Below are positions 1 through 8,304 of a stretch of 64,000 bases of DNA, piece after piece; within the stretch, counting starts at the first letter, position 1; every line of letters starts with the position of its first letter. Source of the DNA: GCA-002282575 sp964519885 (GTDB lineage: Bacteria > Pseudomonadota > Gammaproteobacteria > Thiomicrospirales > Thiomicrospiraceae); assembly GCA_964519885.1 (NCBI GenBank), contig CAZFLX010000011.1, positions 11,120 through 75,119 of the forward strand, written 5' to 3'. Under the pieces are notes generated by a model. The model was given only the letters and a program-made list of their open reading frames with translations. It was not told where the DNA came from and searched no databases. Both the position numbers and the translations under genes were made by a program.

Positions 1-129
1 GCCATTTTCAAAGCTTTTCAGCGGGGTTTGTGCTGTGTCGATTTCGTTACTGTAAATCCACAAATTGCCGGCACGAATGCGTTTATCGGTTTTGGGTTTG
101 AGAACAAGGACAGCATATTGGGATGACAT
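1..129 (-). CDS. 23S rRNA methyltransferase RlmI-like, 5' end only
   Basis: This is the N-terminal 43 codons of a gene that runs off the left edge of the window. The visible protein begins MSSQYAVLVLKPKTDKRI and continues with RAGNLWIYSNEI. That pattern, a Lys/Arg-rich strand followed by G-N-x-W-I-Y-x-N-E-I, is typical of the N-terminal PUA domain of the RlmI family of class I SAM-dependent 23S rRNA cytosine-C5 methyltransferases. The catalytic Rossmann domain lies outside the window, so the enzyme type is inferred from the PUA segment alone. ATG at 129 is the only sensible start. Confidence 0.6.
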   Translation of the reverse strand, partial: MSSQYAVLVLKPKTDKRIRAGNLWIYSNEIDTAQTPLKSFENG

Positions 130-263
130 AAAAAATCCTGAACAAAGTTGAATGCTGATTGTAGCATTTAAGCTGGCCTAAATCGGCAAAGTGACGATAA
201 GAAATGTTGGTCAATTGTTAGTAGATAGTTAGCGGGAAACAGGTTTATCAGTCGTTAAAACGC

Positions 264-288
264 AAAAAACCGCTTTAAAGCGGTTTTT
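264..288 (-). terminator. Rho-independent terminator, likely bidirectional
   Basis: A perfect inverted repeat centred on CCGCTTTAAAGCGG is flanked by an A-run on the left and a T-run on the right, so it can terminate in both directions. It lies downstream of tRNA-Thr on the minus strand and would end that transcript. Confidence 0.75.
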
Positions 289-326
289 CGTGATTGAACA
301 TAAAAGATTGTTTATATACATAAATT

Positions 327-402
327 TGGTGCCGATTGAGAGACTCGAACTCCCGACCCACTGATTACAAATCAGTAGCTCTACCAACTGAGCTAAATCG
401 GC
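327..402 (-). tRNA. tRNA-Thr (anticodon TGT)
   Basis: The reverse strand folds as a complete cloverleaf of 76 nt. The acceptor stem is GCCGATT paired with AATCGGC, and the discriminator A and encoded CCA follow at 329-327. The anticodon stem ACTGA/TCAGT encloses the loop TTTGTAA, giving anticodon TGT for threonine ACA codons. The T-arm carries GTTCGAGTC. A strong promoter sits just upstream and a hairpin terminator about 40 nt downstream. Confidence 0.97.
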
Positions 403-411
403 GACAAGATA

Positions 412-441
412 ATTATAGGGAATAAGCACCACCAGCGTCAA
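412..441 (-). promoter_or_regulatory. Sigma-70 promoter of tRNA-Thr
   Basis: On the minus strand there is TTGACG (441-436), an 18-nt spacer and a perfect TATAAT (417-412). The predicted transcription start is only a few bases before the tRNA 5' end at 402. Confidence 0.8.
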
Positions 442-493
442 GAGGTTTGTGTGTTTTTGTACTGGGTTTTGTGCGTTTGGTCACACAGTTAGC

Positions 494-751
494 TTATTTT
501 TGAAATTCCTGTTGTGCTTTGTTAATCGCTTCGTTGACTTTTTCGGCAGTATGTTGGGTTTTGCTGCCCCATTCGTTGAGCGTATCGACCCATTCAATGC
601 TGGTGACTAGACCCTTGCGTACCAGGTTGTAGCTATCCATCCAATTAAATGCAATCGCAGCTAACAACAATATGATAAGGGTCGAGCTGCCTAAAAAAAC
701 GCGCGATAGTAAAAATACTTTGAGAGCTAATAAGTTCATAAATGGGTTCAC
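494..751 (-). CDS. Small single-pass membrane protein, unknown function
   Basis: An 85-residue protein with one clear transmembrane segment (roughly residues 18-38, rich in L, I, V and A). It is followed by a polar, probably helical tail (WGSKTQHTAEKVNEAINKAQ) that may form a short coiled coil. I do not recognise the family. The start is uncertain: the longest reading frame begins with GTG at 751, while an ATG at 739 (MNLLALKVFLLS) is equally plausible, and neither has a good ribosome binding site. It lies 42 nt downstream of mnmC on the same strand and is probably the last gene of that transcript. Confidence 0.6.
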   Translation of the reverse strand: MNPFMNLLALKVFLLSRVFLGSSTLIILLLAAIAFNWMDSYNLVRKGLVTSIEWVDTLNEWGSKTQHTAEKVNEAINKAQQEFQK

Positions 752-793
752 TCAAGCAAAATAAGTTAAAGCGTAGATACTAACCGAATTTGA

Positions 794-2011
794 TTAGTTT
801 GGGTAACAAGTCTGGCGAAAAATGGCGCGCGCCGGATGCACGGCTTGTTGTAAGTTAAGACTTAAATCGCTAGGTTGATTAAGCAATTGTTGTCGAATGA
901 GTTTGGCGGCTAAGAAGGCAGAGGTTAAGCCATGTGAACCATGTCCAATGCTCATCCACAGATGCGGTTGTAGCAAAGCAGATAGATCGGGAATGGTGTC
1001 TGGCTGATGACACCGTGCCTGAATGGCGGCTTGATAAGCGGGAATATCCACTACCGGACCCACCAAGGGAAGATGATCGGTGGTATTAGCGCGATAAGCG
1101 CTATGTCCTTGATTGGGAAAAACATTGTCATGCAAAGCATTCGGATAAGCTTGATTGAGTAAGGCTAAGTTATGACGATGTCCGCTTTCAGTTAGTCCTA
1201 GAGGCGCCTGTTGCTCAAAGGTGGCACCGATACAGCTGATGCCCTCTGCGGTGGTGGCAACATAGCCGCCGTAAGATAAAGCAAACTCTGGCAGGCTTTG
1301 CCATGCCGAAACCGGCAAATGAGACACTTGCCCCTTATTGAGTTGTAATATACTTCCCCAGTCCGCAAAAGCGAGTGAGGTTTGTGCACCACTGGCAATG
1401 ATGATGGCGTCCGCTGTAAAGGTTTGTTGCTGGGAAATCAGTTGCCAAGCATCACCTGTGTGGTGAATTTGGCTAATTAAGGTGTTGGTGTGTAGTTGAA
1501 TGTTTCGGGGAGTCAGTAAGCGTTTAACCAGAGCTTTGGGGTAAAGGCTACCCCCTTGTGGAAACCAGAGTCCAGCCGGTTGATGGGGCAGGGGTAAGTT
1601 GTCCATCCAATAAACTTGACTGGCATCATGCTGTTCAGCCCAAACCTTCCAACCCGCCAAGGTTTTAGCGTTATGAGACCATTTCGCAGCACCGGTTAAA
1701 TTGCCTAGTTCGGTTCGATTGGGTTGTTGATGCCACCAATCAAGGGTAGCTTGCCAAGCCAGCCAATGCCATTGCGCATAAGGGTTGTGGGGGCGTTGAT
1801 CGATAATCGGTAGACAGTTTCCTGCCAAATTGCCTGAAGCACCACTTGCTGGTTCCGATGCTTGCTCAAAAATATCAACGCTTAGCCCTGCATGAGCCAA
1901 GCTTTCAGCCAAGGCTGCACCAGCGATACCAGCACCGATGATAGCGACCTGGTGAATGGGCTTAGGGGTTTGCTGTATTGGCAACCAAGCTTTGCGATGC
2001 GTGCGAAGCAT
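794..2011 (-). CDS. mnmC: Stand-alone MnmC-type FAD oxidoreductase (tRNA wobble uridine modification)
   Basis: A 405-residue FAD-dependent oxidoreductase. It has an N-terminal dinucleotide-binding motif, VAIIGAGIAGAALAESLA (about residues 23-40), and the downstream signature ASGASGNLAGNCLPI (about residues 54-68) seen in the MnmC oxidoreductase domain. In E. coli, MnmC is a fusion of a SAM methyltransferase and this oxidase domain. The oxidase converts cmnm5(s2)U34 to nm5(s2)U34 in tRNA. Here only the FAD half is present: the methyltransferase half is not fused, and the gene directly upstream (8-nt gap) is an HDOD protein. Other glycine-oxidase-like flavoproteins are the main alternative, but the GASGN-x-x-G-x-x-x-P signature favours MnmC. 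Confidence 0.75.
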   Translation of the reverse strand: MLRTHRKAWLPIQQTPKPIHQVAIIGAGIAGAALAESLAHAGLSVDIFEQASEPASGASGNLAGNCLPIIDQRPHNPYAQWHWLAWQATLDWWHQQPNRTELGNLTGAAKWSHNAKTLAGWKVWAEQHDASQVYWMDNLPLPHQPAGLWFPQGGSLYPKALVKRLLTPRNIQLHTNTLISQIHHTGDAWQLISQQQTFTADAIIIASGAQTSLAFADWGSILQLNKGQVSHLPVSAWQSLPEFALSYGGYVATTAEGISCIGATFEQQAPLGLTESGHRHNLALLNQAYPNALHDNVFPNQGHSAYRANTTDHLPLVGPVVDIPAYQAAIQARCHQPDTIPDLSALLQPHLWMSIGHGSHGLTSAFLAAKLIRQQLLNQPSDLSLNLQQAVHPARAIFRQTCYPN

Positions 2012-2019
2012 TCAGAGCG

Positions 2020-2895
2020 TTAGAACATGCCCAGCATGTTAGACGATTCACTATCGGCTTGGGCTTGTTTGGCTAAAAATGCTAAATGATCACGCGTTAA
2101 TCGGTGTTTTTCGAGTTGTTCAAGCAGGTGTTGTGACGTTTGGTTGATATTTGCTTCAACAAATCCATTGCCTTCTCCAATTAGCCAGCAAGCGCCTTCT
2201 GCCAAACAGGTTACATAAGCAATGGGATAATGATCGGCATGAATACGTGCCGGATGATGATGCCCTGCAACGGCCATAATCACTTCGTGTGGTAAATCCC
2301 AACTTTTAAATAAGGCGGCACCCAATACAGCGTGGTTCATGTGCAGTAATTTTGATTCATTGTCAATAAATGCATCGAATGTTGATGATTGTTCTCTAAC
2401 AATTTCAAAATCTCGTAAAAAGAACCTGGCCATTAGCACACTGCCAGCTTCATGTAATAGACCAGCTAAAAAAGCCATTGCCGGATCAACCTGCCATTTA
2501 AAGCGATTATTCATGTATTCGGCAATTTTTTTAGCAGCAAAAGCAGCCGTGATGCTATGACGCCAAAATTTACGTGCATCGATTAGTGGACTGGTAAAAG
2601 TGCTATGCAAACTAATAGCATGAACAATGTTGCGGGTTTCGATAATGCCTAAACGTGTTACGGCATTACTGATGGTCAGTACTTTGCCGTCACCACGAAA
2701 CAAAATCGAGTTGGCGGTATCCATAATGCGTTGACTAATAGCCGTATCGGCTTCGACAATGTTGGCCAGTTCTTGAATGTGTTTCGTTGGATTTTTCCAA
2801 GCCGCTTCGAATAAGCTTAAGGTGTGCGGAATTTCTGGTAGGCGATTCAGTCTTTTGAGTTCGGTGAGTATGTCACCACTTTTACGAATAGTCAT
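2020..2895 (-). CDS. HDOD-domain signalling protein
   Basis: A 291-residue protein formed almost entirely by an HDOD domain, a relative of HD phosphohydrolases that usually lacks enzymatic activity. Typical signatures are the N-terminal LPEIPHTL, the segment ISQRIMDTANS, and the central AFLAGLLHEAGSVLMA and AVAGHHHP. HDOD proteins act as output or scaffold modules in bacterial signalling, often with c-di-GMP or chemotaxis pathways. It is followed after 8 nt by mnmC and preceded by purU (30-nt gap), so cotranscription is likely. Its target cannot be deduced. Confidence 0.85.
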   Translation of the reverse strand: MTIRKSGDILTELKRLNRLPEIPHTLSLFEAAWKNPTKHIQELANIVEADTAISQRIMDTANSILFRGDGKVLTISNAVTRLGIIETRNIVHAISLHSTFTSPLIDARKFWRHSITAAFAAKKIAEYMNNRFKWQVDPAMAFLAGLLHEAGSVLMARFFLRDFEIVREQSSTFDAFIDNESKLLHMNHAVLGAALFKSWDLPHEVIMAVAGHHHPARIHADHYPIAYVTCLAEGACWLIGEGNGFVEANINQTSQHLLEQLEKHRLTRDHLAFLAKQAQADSESSNMLGMF

Positions 2896-2925
2896 GAATG
2901 CGTCAGCCTACCATTGAATTGCTTG

Positions 2926-3798
2926 TTAACCTTCTAATAATATCACTGTTTTGTGGCCGTGAATCATCACGCGATCTTCTAAATGATAAATTAATCCACG
3001 CGCTAATACATTACGCTCGACATCACGACCTAGACGCTGCAAATCTTCGATGCTATGACGGTGTGTGACCCGAATCACATCTTGTTCAATAATCGGACCT
3101 TCGTCTAAGTCTTGAGTGACATAGTGACAGGTTGCACCAATGAGTTTTACGCCGCGTTGGAAAGCCTGATGATAGGGTTTAGCACCGATAAACGAAGGGA
3201 GGAAACTGTGATGAATGTTAATCATGCGTCCGTGGTAACGTTGGCACAATGTGGGCGGCATGATTTGCATAAAACGCGCTAACACAATCACGTCAGCATT
3301 AAGCGCATCAATTTGGGCTTCATAGGCGGCAAAAGCTTCAGCTTTATTTTCTTTGCTAATGGGAATGTAAAAGAAGGGCACATTATACCAGCCGGCCATT
3401 TCTCCCAGTACCTGGTGGTTAGCAATGATGCCAACAATTTCACCATCTAACTCATTGGCTTTCCAACGATAGAGCAAGTCGTGCAAACAATGGGCTTCAT
3501 GACTCACCAATAACACAATGCGTTTTTTCTGTGCCGAATCGCTAATGCTCCATTGCATGTCAAATTCACGCGCAATCGGTTCGAAGGCAGTGCGGAATTG
3601 TTCGACATCGAAGGGCATAGAGGCCGCTTCAATTTCGGTACGCATAAAAAACCAGCCAGCATCTTGGTCTAAATGATGATTAGCCTCAGTAATATTGCCA
3701 CCATACAAAGCAATAAAACTAGACACTTTACCCACAATACCCACTTTATCGGGGCAAGCAATACTTAAACGATAAACACGAGGCGAAGATGAGGTCAT
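2926..3798 (-). CDS. purU: Formyltetrahydrofolate deformylase
   Basis: A 290-residue enzyme that hydrolyses 10-formyltetrahydrofolate to formate and THF, balancing the one-carbon pool and feeding formate to PurT. The N-terminus (about 8-85) is an ACT regulatory domain (YRLSIACPDKVGIVGKVSSF). The C-terminal formyltransferase-like domain holds the catalytic region MINIHHSFLPSFIGAKPYHQ and the later TCHYVTQDLDEGPIIEQD. Length and domain order are typical of PurU. The gene is followed closely by the HDOD and mnmC genes. Confidence 0.95.
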   Translation of the reverse strand: MTSSSPRVYRLSIACPDKVGIVGKVSSFIALYGGNITEANHHLDQDAGWFFMRTEIEAASMPFDVEQFRTAFEPIAREFDMQWSISDSAQKKRIVLLVSHEAHCLHDLLYRWKANELDGEIVGIIANHQVLGEMAGWYNVPFFYIPISKENKAEAFAAYEAQIDALNADVIVLARFMQIMPPTLCQRYHGRMINIHHSFLPSFIGAKPYHQAFQRGVKLIGATCHYVTQDLDEGPIIEQDVIRVTHRHSIEDLQRLGRDVERNVLARGLIYHLEDRVMIHGHKTVILLEG

Positions 3799-3821
3799 GG
3801 TTCCATCACTTTGGTTGCTGG

Positions 3822-4328
3822 TTAATGAACGATGCGGGCAGGATTGCCCAATTTGGTTAAGGCACTATTTAGGCGAGCGTCAATCATACCACCATATTGA
3901 TCAATATCGGCAACGACACCGAGAATATGATCCTCGACTATTTCGCCCTGAGGTGCTAAAAAAACGATAGTGGGCGTAAGTTGCGCTTTATAACGTTTGG
4001 CAACTGCCATGATATCTTTGCTTTGACCGTCAAAATCAACAATGGTGTCATGTCCAAGGTCCAAGCGACGCATTAACACTTTTTGCTGGTACTGTTTGTT
4101 TTTGAGCATCGGCTGAATGACATCTCGCTCTAGCTGATGGCAATAGCGACAGTTAGGTGCCGTGGCAAATAACAAAATAGGCAAACGCATGGCTTCAGCT
4201 TCTTGCGCTAGGGAGGATAAATCCGTCACGGTAATTAAGTCCGAAGGCTTGGCAGCACTACAGGCTCCTGTACCCATCAAGGGAAAAAGGAGTGCCGCAG
4301 ATAAGAGTAAACGTCGAGATATTTTCAT
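3822..4328 (-). CDS. Periplasmic thioredoxin-fold protein (SoxW-like)
   Basis: A 168-residue exported protein. From ATG 4328 it has a signal sequence (MKISRRLLLSAALLFPLMG) ending near GTGAC, which could be either a signal peptidase site or a weak lipobox. The mature part has a thioredoxin fold with the redox motif CRYC (after TAPN), a strand MRRLDLG, and the region AVAKRYKAQLTPTIVFL with the cis-Pro. This matches the thioredoxin-like SoxW or thiol:disulfide family. An in-frame start at 4364 would leave only 9 nt to the divergent hemC and would place 12 unrelated residues before the signal peptide, so 4328 is preferred. Confidence 0.75.
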   Translation of the reverse strand: MKISRRLLLSAALLFPLMGTGACSAAKPSDLITVTDLSSLAQEAEAMRLPILLFATAPNCRYCHQLERDVIQPMLKNKQYQQKVLMRRLDLGHDTIVDFDGQSKDIMAVAKRYKAQLTPTIVFLAPQGEIVEDHILGVVADIDQYGGMIDARLNSALTKLGNPARIVH

Positions 4329-4373
4329 GACATTATTATAGAATAGATAAAAGTTGTTTACCAAGGAATTGCC

Positions 4374-5300
4374 ATGAATCAGTTATCCATCGCCACGCGC
4401 AAAAGCCCATTAGCCATGTGGCAAGCAGAATTTGTTAAGGCGCAATTGCTGCAACAACACCCACAGTTAGCCATTGAGTTGATTGGTATGAGCACCCAAG
4501 GCGACGTGTTGCTGGATGTTCCTTTGGCAAAAATTGGCGGTAAAGGATTGTTTATTAAAGAGTTAGAAGAGCAAATGATTGCCGGCAATGCTCAACTCGC
4601 CGTTCACAGCATGAAAGACTTGCCAGCGGTGTTGCCAGAAGGTTTTGCCATTGGGGCGGTGCTGGCAAGACACAATCCCCTAGATGCCTTTGTGTCTAAT
4701 ACTTATGCCAATTTAGATGAGTTACCGCAAGGCGCGATTGTTGGCACTTCTAGTTTGCGTCGTAAAAGCCAGCTGTTGGCTATACGTCCCGACTTACAGT
4801 TGCACGATTTGCGTGGCAATATTCATACCCGTATGCGTAAATTAGATGAAGGGCAGTATGATGCCATTATTTTAGCTGCGGCAGGCTTAGAGCGCATGGA
4901 TATGCCTGAGCGTATCCGCAGTGTTATCCCTGCTGAGGTTTGTTTGCCGGCTGTGGCTCAGGGTGCCTTAGCGATCGAAGTCCTGGCAAACGATGCCAGT
5001 ACACAAGGTTTTGTCGATTGTTTAAATGACCAGACGACCCTAGCTTGTGTGCGTGCTGAACGTGCGATGAATGCGGCACTCGAAGGGGGATGTCAGGTGC
5101 CGATTGGTTCTTACGCTATCTGGCAAGGCGAGCAGATTTGGTTGCGTGGCTTGGTGGCTAGCTTAGATGGCAAAACCATTATTCGGGGAGAGCGCAAAGG
5201 CAGTGCTGCGGATGCAGAAATGATGGGTGAAGACTTAGCACAGGAGTTGTTAGTGAAGGGTGCTAAATCTATTTTAGATGCCGTTTACGGTCGTTTATGA
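4374..5300 (+). CDS. hemC: Porphobilinogen deaminase (hydroxymethylbilane synthase)
   Basis: A 308-residue cytosolic enzyme that polymerises four porphobilinogen units into hydroxymethylbilane. The family motifs are all present: IATRKSPLAMWQ near the N-terminus, the catalytic Asp82 in HSMKDLP, the basic cluster GTSSLRRKSQL, DLRGNIHTR, and Cys240 in LEGGCQVPIG, which carries the dipyrromethane cofactor. An AAGGAA Shine-Dalgarno lies 5 nt before ATG. It starts a hemC-hemD-hemX-hemY operon, with hemD overlapping by 4 nt (ATGA). Confidence 0.98.
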   Translation: MNQLSIATRKSPLAMWQAEFVKAQLLQQHPQLAIELIGMSTQGDVLLDVPLAKIGGKGLFIKELEEQMIAGNAQLAVHSMKDLPAVLPEGFAIGAVLARHNPLDAFVSNTYANLDELPQGAIVGTSSLRRKSQLLAIRPDLQLHDLRGNIHTRMRKLDEGQYDAIILAAAGLERMDMPERIRSVIPAEVCLPAVAQGALAIEVLANDASTQGFVDCLNDQTTLACVRAERAMNAALEGGCQVPIGSYAIWQGEQIWLRGLVASLDGKTIIRGERKGSAADAEMMGEDLAQELLVKGAKSILDAVYGRL

Positions 5301-6031
5301 GTGCTTTAGTGCGGCAGTTGTGGGTAACGCGCCCCAATCCCGACGGTGAAGCGATGGCTAAGTTGGTGCGGGAAGCGGGTATGGTGCCTTGGCAAATGCC
5401 AGTGATGGATATATTTTGGCAATCGCCAGCGCACGAAGCTTTGCGTCAACTGATGCAAGCACATATTGTGATTGTTACCAGCCGATATGCCGTGACCAGT
5501 TTGGAAAAGTCGGGCATTCATTGGCCTAAAAATGTGACCTATATGGCGGTAGGTGCTGCAACCGGTAAGGCATTGCAACAGATTGGTATTGAGCCGATTG
5601 TGCCAACACAAAGTGACTCTGAAGGCTTGTTAAGCGAGCCAGTGTTGGCGCACACTGAAGGCAAAGTGGTGGTGATTTTGAAGGGCGAAGGCGGGCGTAC
5701 CACGTTGCGCACACAGTTGACTAAACGTGGTGCGTTGGTGACGGAAATTCCGCTGTACCGTCGCGTCTGTAAACCGGTAGATCAAGGCATGTTGACCACC
5801 TTTTTGCAACAAGAACAAGCCGTAGTGACTGTGGCCAGTGCCGAAAGTCTAACCTGTGCCATGAACGCCACCCCGGCGGGATTTCGTCGTCGGCTAATGA
5901 CCTTGTCTTTGGCTGTAATGAGTGAGCGCATCGCCGATTTTGCTCGTGCTAAAGGTTGGCAGGGTGATATTCAGGTGGCAACAATCATGAGCTCTCAAGG
6001 ATTAATTGAAGCTGCCAAGGCTTGTCGATGA
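5297..6031 (+). CDS. hemD: Uroporphyrinogen-III synthase
   Basis: A 244-residue protein that cyclises hydroxymethylbilane with inversion of ring D. HemD sequences are poorly conserved, but the two-domain pattern is visible: VTRPNPDGEAMAKLVREAG at the start, VTSRYAVTSLEKSG, VGAATGKALQQIGIEP, VVILKGEGGRTTLRTQL, and the final EAAKACR. The 4-nt overlap with hemC and the following hemX support the assignment. Confidence 0.93.
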   Translation: MSALVRQLWVTRPNPDGEAMAKLVREAGMVPWQMPVMDIFWQSPAHEALRQLMQAHIVIVTSRYAVTSLEKSGIHWPKNVTYMAVGAATGKALQQIGIEPIVPTQSDSEGLLSEPVLAHTEGKVVVILKGEGGRTTLRTQLTKRGALVTEIPLYRRVCKPVDQGMLTTFLQQEQAVVTVASAESLTCAMNATPAGFRRRLMTLSLAVMSERIADFARAKGWQGDIQVATIMSSQGLIEAAKACR

Positions 6032-6064
6032 CTCCCTGTGGGTTAAAGACTTTAGGAGAATAGT

Positions 6065-7117
6065 ATGGAAAACACAAATACGACGCTGGCAAATGATGCA
6101 GTATTAACACAGCCTAAGTCTAGCGAACAAACTCTTCCTAAGGTCGAAGGCTTGCCGCCGGCTAAGTCACCTAAATGGCTAGTGTGGACGGGGGTGTTGG
6201 GTGCTTTTTTAGCACTGTTGGCGCTAACGGTAGTGATGGTGTTGGGGCAAAGACTGTTGCAGTTAGAAGCGAGTCAAGCACAGGCTAGGCAACAAACTCA
6301 GCAACAGCTAGATAGTCAATACAGTCAATGGCAGGCAGAACAGCAGAAGTTACTCGAACAGCAACAGACCCTTTCGCTGGGGTTGCGTGGGGAGTTGGCA
6401 GAGCTGTTGACGCAAGTCGATGCGCGTTTGAAAGAGCGTCAACAGCATCAGTCATGGCAAGTCACCGATGTGAACATCGTTAAGCTCATGGCCGCACAGC
6501 TGCAAGGTCTATCGTTATTGTCGGTAGAGCCTAAGGGGATGATGAACTTCCTTGATTCATGGCAGTCATTATTGGCGCAACAAGGCGTGGAGGTCGGTCA
6601 TCCCTTGCGTCAAGCCTTAATGCAAGAGGCGCAGGTATTAAGTCGTTTATCGGTTGAGCGCGAAGCACTGCTCGATCAACAAACATGGCGTGTTTGGCAA
6701 GGCTTAGTGGATTACTATGCGCCGGCCTCTGCTGACGGCTTAATCAAGCCAACGACTGAAGTGAGTGACACTCAAGTGGCCTCATGGTGGCAGGGATTGA
6801 TGAAGTTTATTCGCATTACCCCCGCCGAGCAAGTCGATACCAGTCGTTTGACTCAGTTGCGTGATGCGACATTATGGCAAACCCAAGCCAGTATGGCGCT
6901 GGCGCAATTGCGTTGGGGTTTGCAGACCAATCAACCGGGTTTGGTACAAGTCGAAAGCCAGCAGTTGGCGCAGTTATTGGCGGTGATGGCGGTGAGTGTT
7001 CCAGAAGGCATGTCTGCACAACTGACAACTTGGCAGACTTGGACGGGTTGGTCACAACCTGAATGGACTCATTTAGGTGCTTACCTTGCGCAACCCGAAG
7101 TTGTGAAACAGCCATGA
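6065..7117 (+). CDS. hemX: HemX-family membrane protein
   Basis: A 350-residue inner-membrane protein with a short cytoplasmic N-terminus, one transmembrane segment (WLVWTGVLGAFLALLALTVV, about 39-58) and a large periplasmic part. The region just after the membrane is a Gln-rich coiled coil (about 65-120). This is the HemX family of gammaproteobacterial hem operons. It is often labelled uroporphyrinogen C-methyltransferase, but no SAM-binding domain is visible here and that label should not be used. It precedes hemY with an ATGA overlap and follows hemD by 33 nt. Confidence 0.88.
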   Translation: MENTNTTLANDAVLTQPKSSEQTLPKVEGLPPAKSPKWLVWTGVLGAFLALLALTVVMVLGQRLLQLEASQAQARQQTQQQLDSQYSQWQAEQQKLLEQQQTLSLGLRGELAELLTQVDARLKERQQHQSWQVTDVNIVKLMAAQLQGLSLLSVEPKGMMNFLDSWQSLLAQQGVEVGHPLRQALMQEAQVLSRLSVEREALLDQQTWRVWQGLVDYYAPASADGLIKPTTEVSDTQVASWWQGLMKFIRITPAEQVDTSRLTQLRDATLWQTQASMALAQLRWGLQTNQPGLVQVESQQLAQLLAVMAVSVPEGMSAQLTTWQTWTGWSQPEWTHLGAYLAQPEVVKQP

Positions 7118-8304
7118 TCAGATTGATTGTTTGGGGATTGATGGCGCTATTGGGTGCCAGTTTGGCGATGTTTGCCGTCAGTGAGCAGGGCTATGTCGCA
7201 GTGAATTGGTCGGGTTGGCTCATAGAAACCTCGGTAAGTTTCTTGTTGCTCGTGTTAGCAATTGCTGCTGCGTTAATTTATGGTGTGATGCGCTTTATGT
7301 TACTCATTTGGCGCTTACCGGAACGTTGGCAACGTTGGCGAGATGGTAAACGCGCTGCCTTACCCATGAAGCAAGTGGCTCAAGGATTACAAGCGCTGGC
7401 TTTGCAGGAAGACGATAAAGCCATGAAAGCTTTGGTATCTGGCAAGGATGATAGCCAATGGTTGCGATTTTTGCTGGCAGCACAGTTGGCACAAGCCCAG
7501 CATCAATGGATGCAACGAGATGCTTATATTGAAAAGGCTCTTGCCTTAGCACCCGATCAAGCTTTTACCATTCAGCTACTGCACAGTCGTTGGTTAATGG
7601 ATGAACAACCCGAAAGAGCCTTGGTATTAATTGATTCCCTACAAACGCTTTACCCGAAACAGCGCACTTTAAAAGCCATGCGTGTGCAAGCCTTAGAGCG
7701 TCTAGCCGATTGGCAAGCCCTTGCCGGTTATTTGCCCGAAGCCAAAAAAGCTTTATCGCGTGCGCGCTATCTTGCCTTGCAATCGACCTTATTGGCCCAA
7801 TCGCTCAGTCGTGCCGACAATCGTGAGCTGTTAGAAGTTGAGTGGAAATCCCTGTCGCGTTCGCAACAACGTCATCCGTTGATTGCTAAAGCCTATGTCG
7901 AACGGGCTTTGGTGTGGGGTGCTTCGAGCAGTTTATGGCAAGTGGTGGTGAAAGCCTTAGAACAACGTTGGGATGCACAGCTGCTAACCACCTTGGCGGC
8001 CTTAATTGGACAAGATCCTTATCGTGAATTAAAGCAAGTACAGCAGTGGTTAAAAACCTATCCTAACGAGCCAGGGCTATGGTGGTTGTCTGGATTATTA
8101 GCGCAGCAACAAGGCATGTTAGAGCAGGCAGAGCAGAATTTATTGCATAGCTTGCAGTTGGCACCTAATGCGCAGGTTGCAGTAGCCTTATCGGACTTGT
8201 ATGCGGTTCAATCTAAATCTGAAGCGGGACGTAAATTATTGACCGCTCAGTTGCAAGGCGCATCAACGACGGATCGCTTTCATCCACTTCCACAAATTCA
8301 ATAA
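7114..8304 (+). CDS. hemY: HemY-family TPR membrane protein
   Basis: A 396-residue protein with two N-terminal transmembrane helices (MIRLIVWGLMALLGASLAMF, then about residues 40-65) followed by TPR-like helical repeats (for example LWWLSGLLAQQQGMLEQAEQ and NLLHSLQLAPNAQVAVAL). This is the proteobacterial HemY linked to late heme synthesis, not the oxygen-dependent protoporphyrinogen oxidase of the same name. ATG 7114 overlaps the hemX stop (ATGA); an upstream in-frame ATG at 7063 would lie deep in hemX and lacks the membrane start. The last 42 nt overlap the antisense zinc peptidase gene. Confidence 0.88.
   Translation: MIRLIVWGLMALLGASLAMFAVSEQGYVAVNWSGWLIETSVSFLLLVLAIAAALIYGVMRFMLLIWRLPERWQRWRDGKRAALPMKQVAQGLQALALQEDDKAMKALVSGKDDSQWLRFLLAAQLAQAQHQWMQRDAYIEKALALAPDQAFTIQLLHSRWLMDEQPERALVLIDSLQTLYPKQRTLKAMRVQALERLADWQALAGYLPEAKKALSRARYLALQSTLLAQSLSRADNRELLEVEWKSLSRSQQRHPLIAKAYVERALVWGASSSLWQVVVKALEQRWDAQLLTTLAALIGQDPYRELKQVQQWLKTYPNEPGLWWLSGLLAQQQGMLEQAEQNLLHSLQLAPNAQVAVALSDLYAVQSKSEAGRKLLTAQLQGASTTDRFHPLPQIQ

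Noticed and set aside
6065..7117. HemX as uroporphyrinogen-III C-methyltransferase
   Set aside because: There is no SAM-binding fold; the protein is a single-TM coiled-coil protein, and the label is a historical misannotation.
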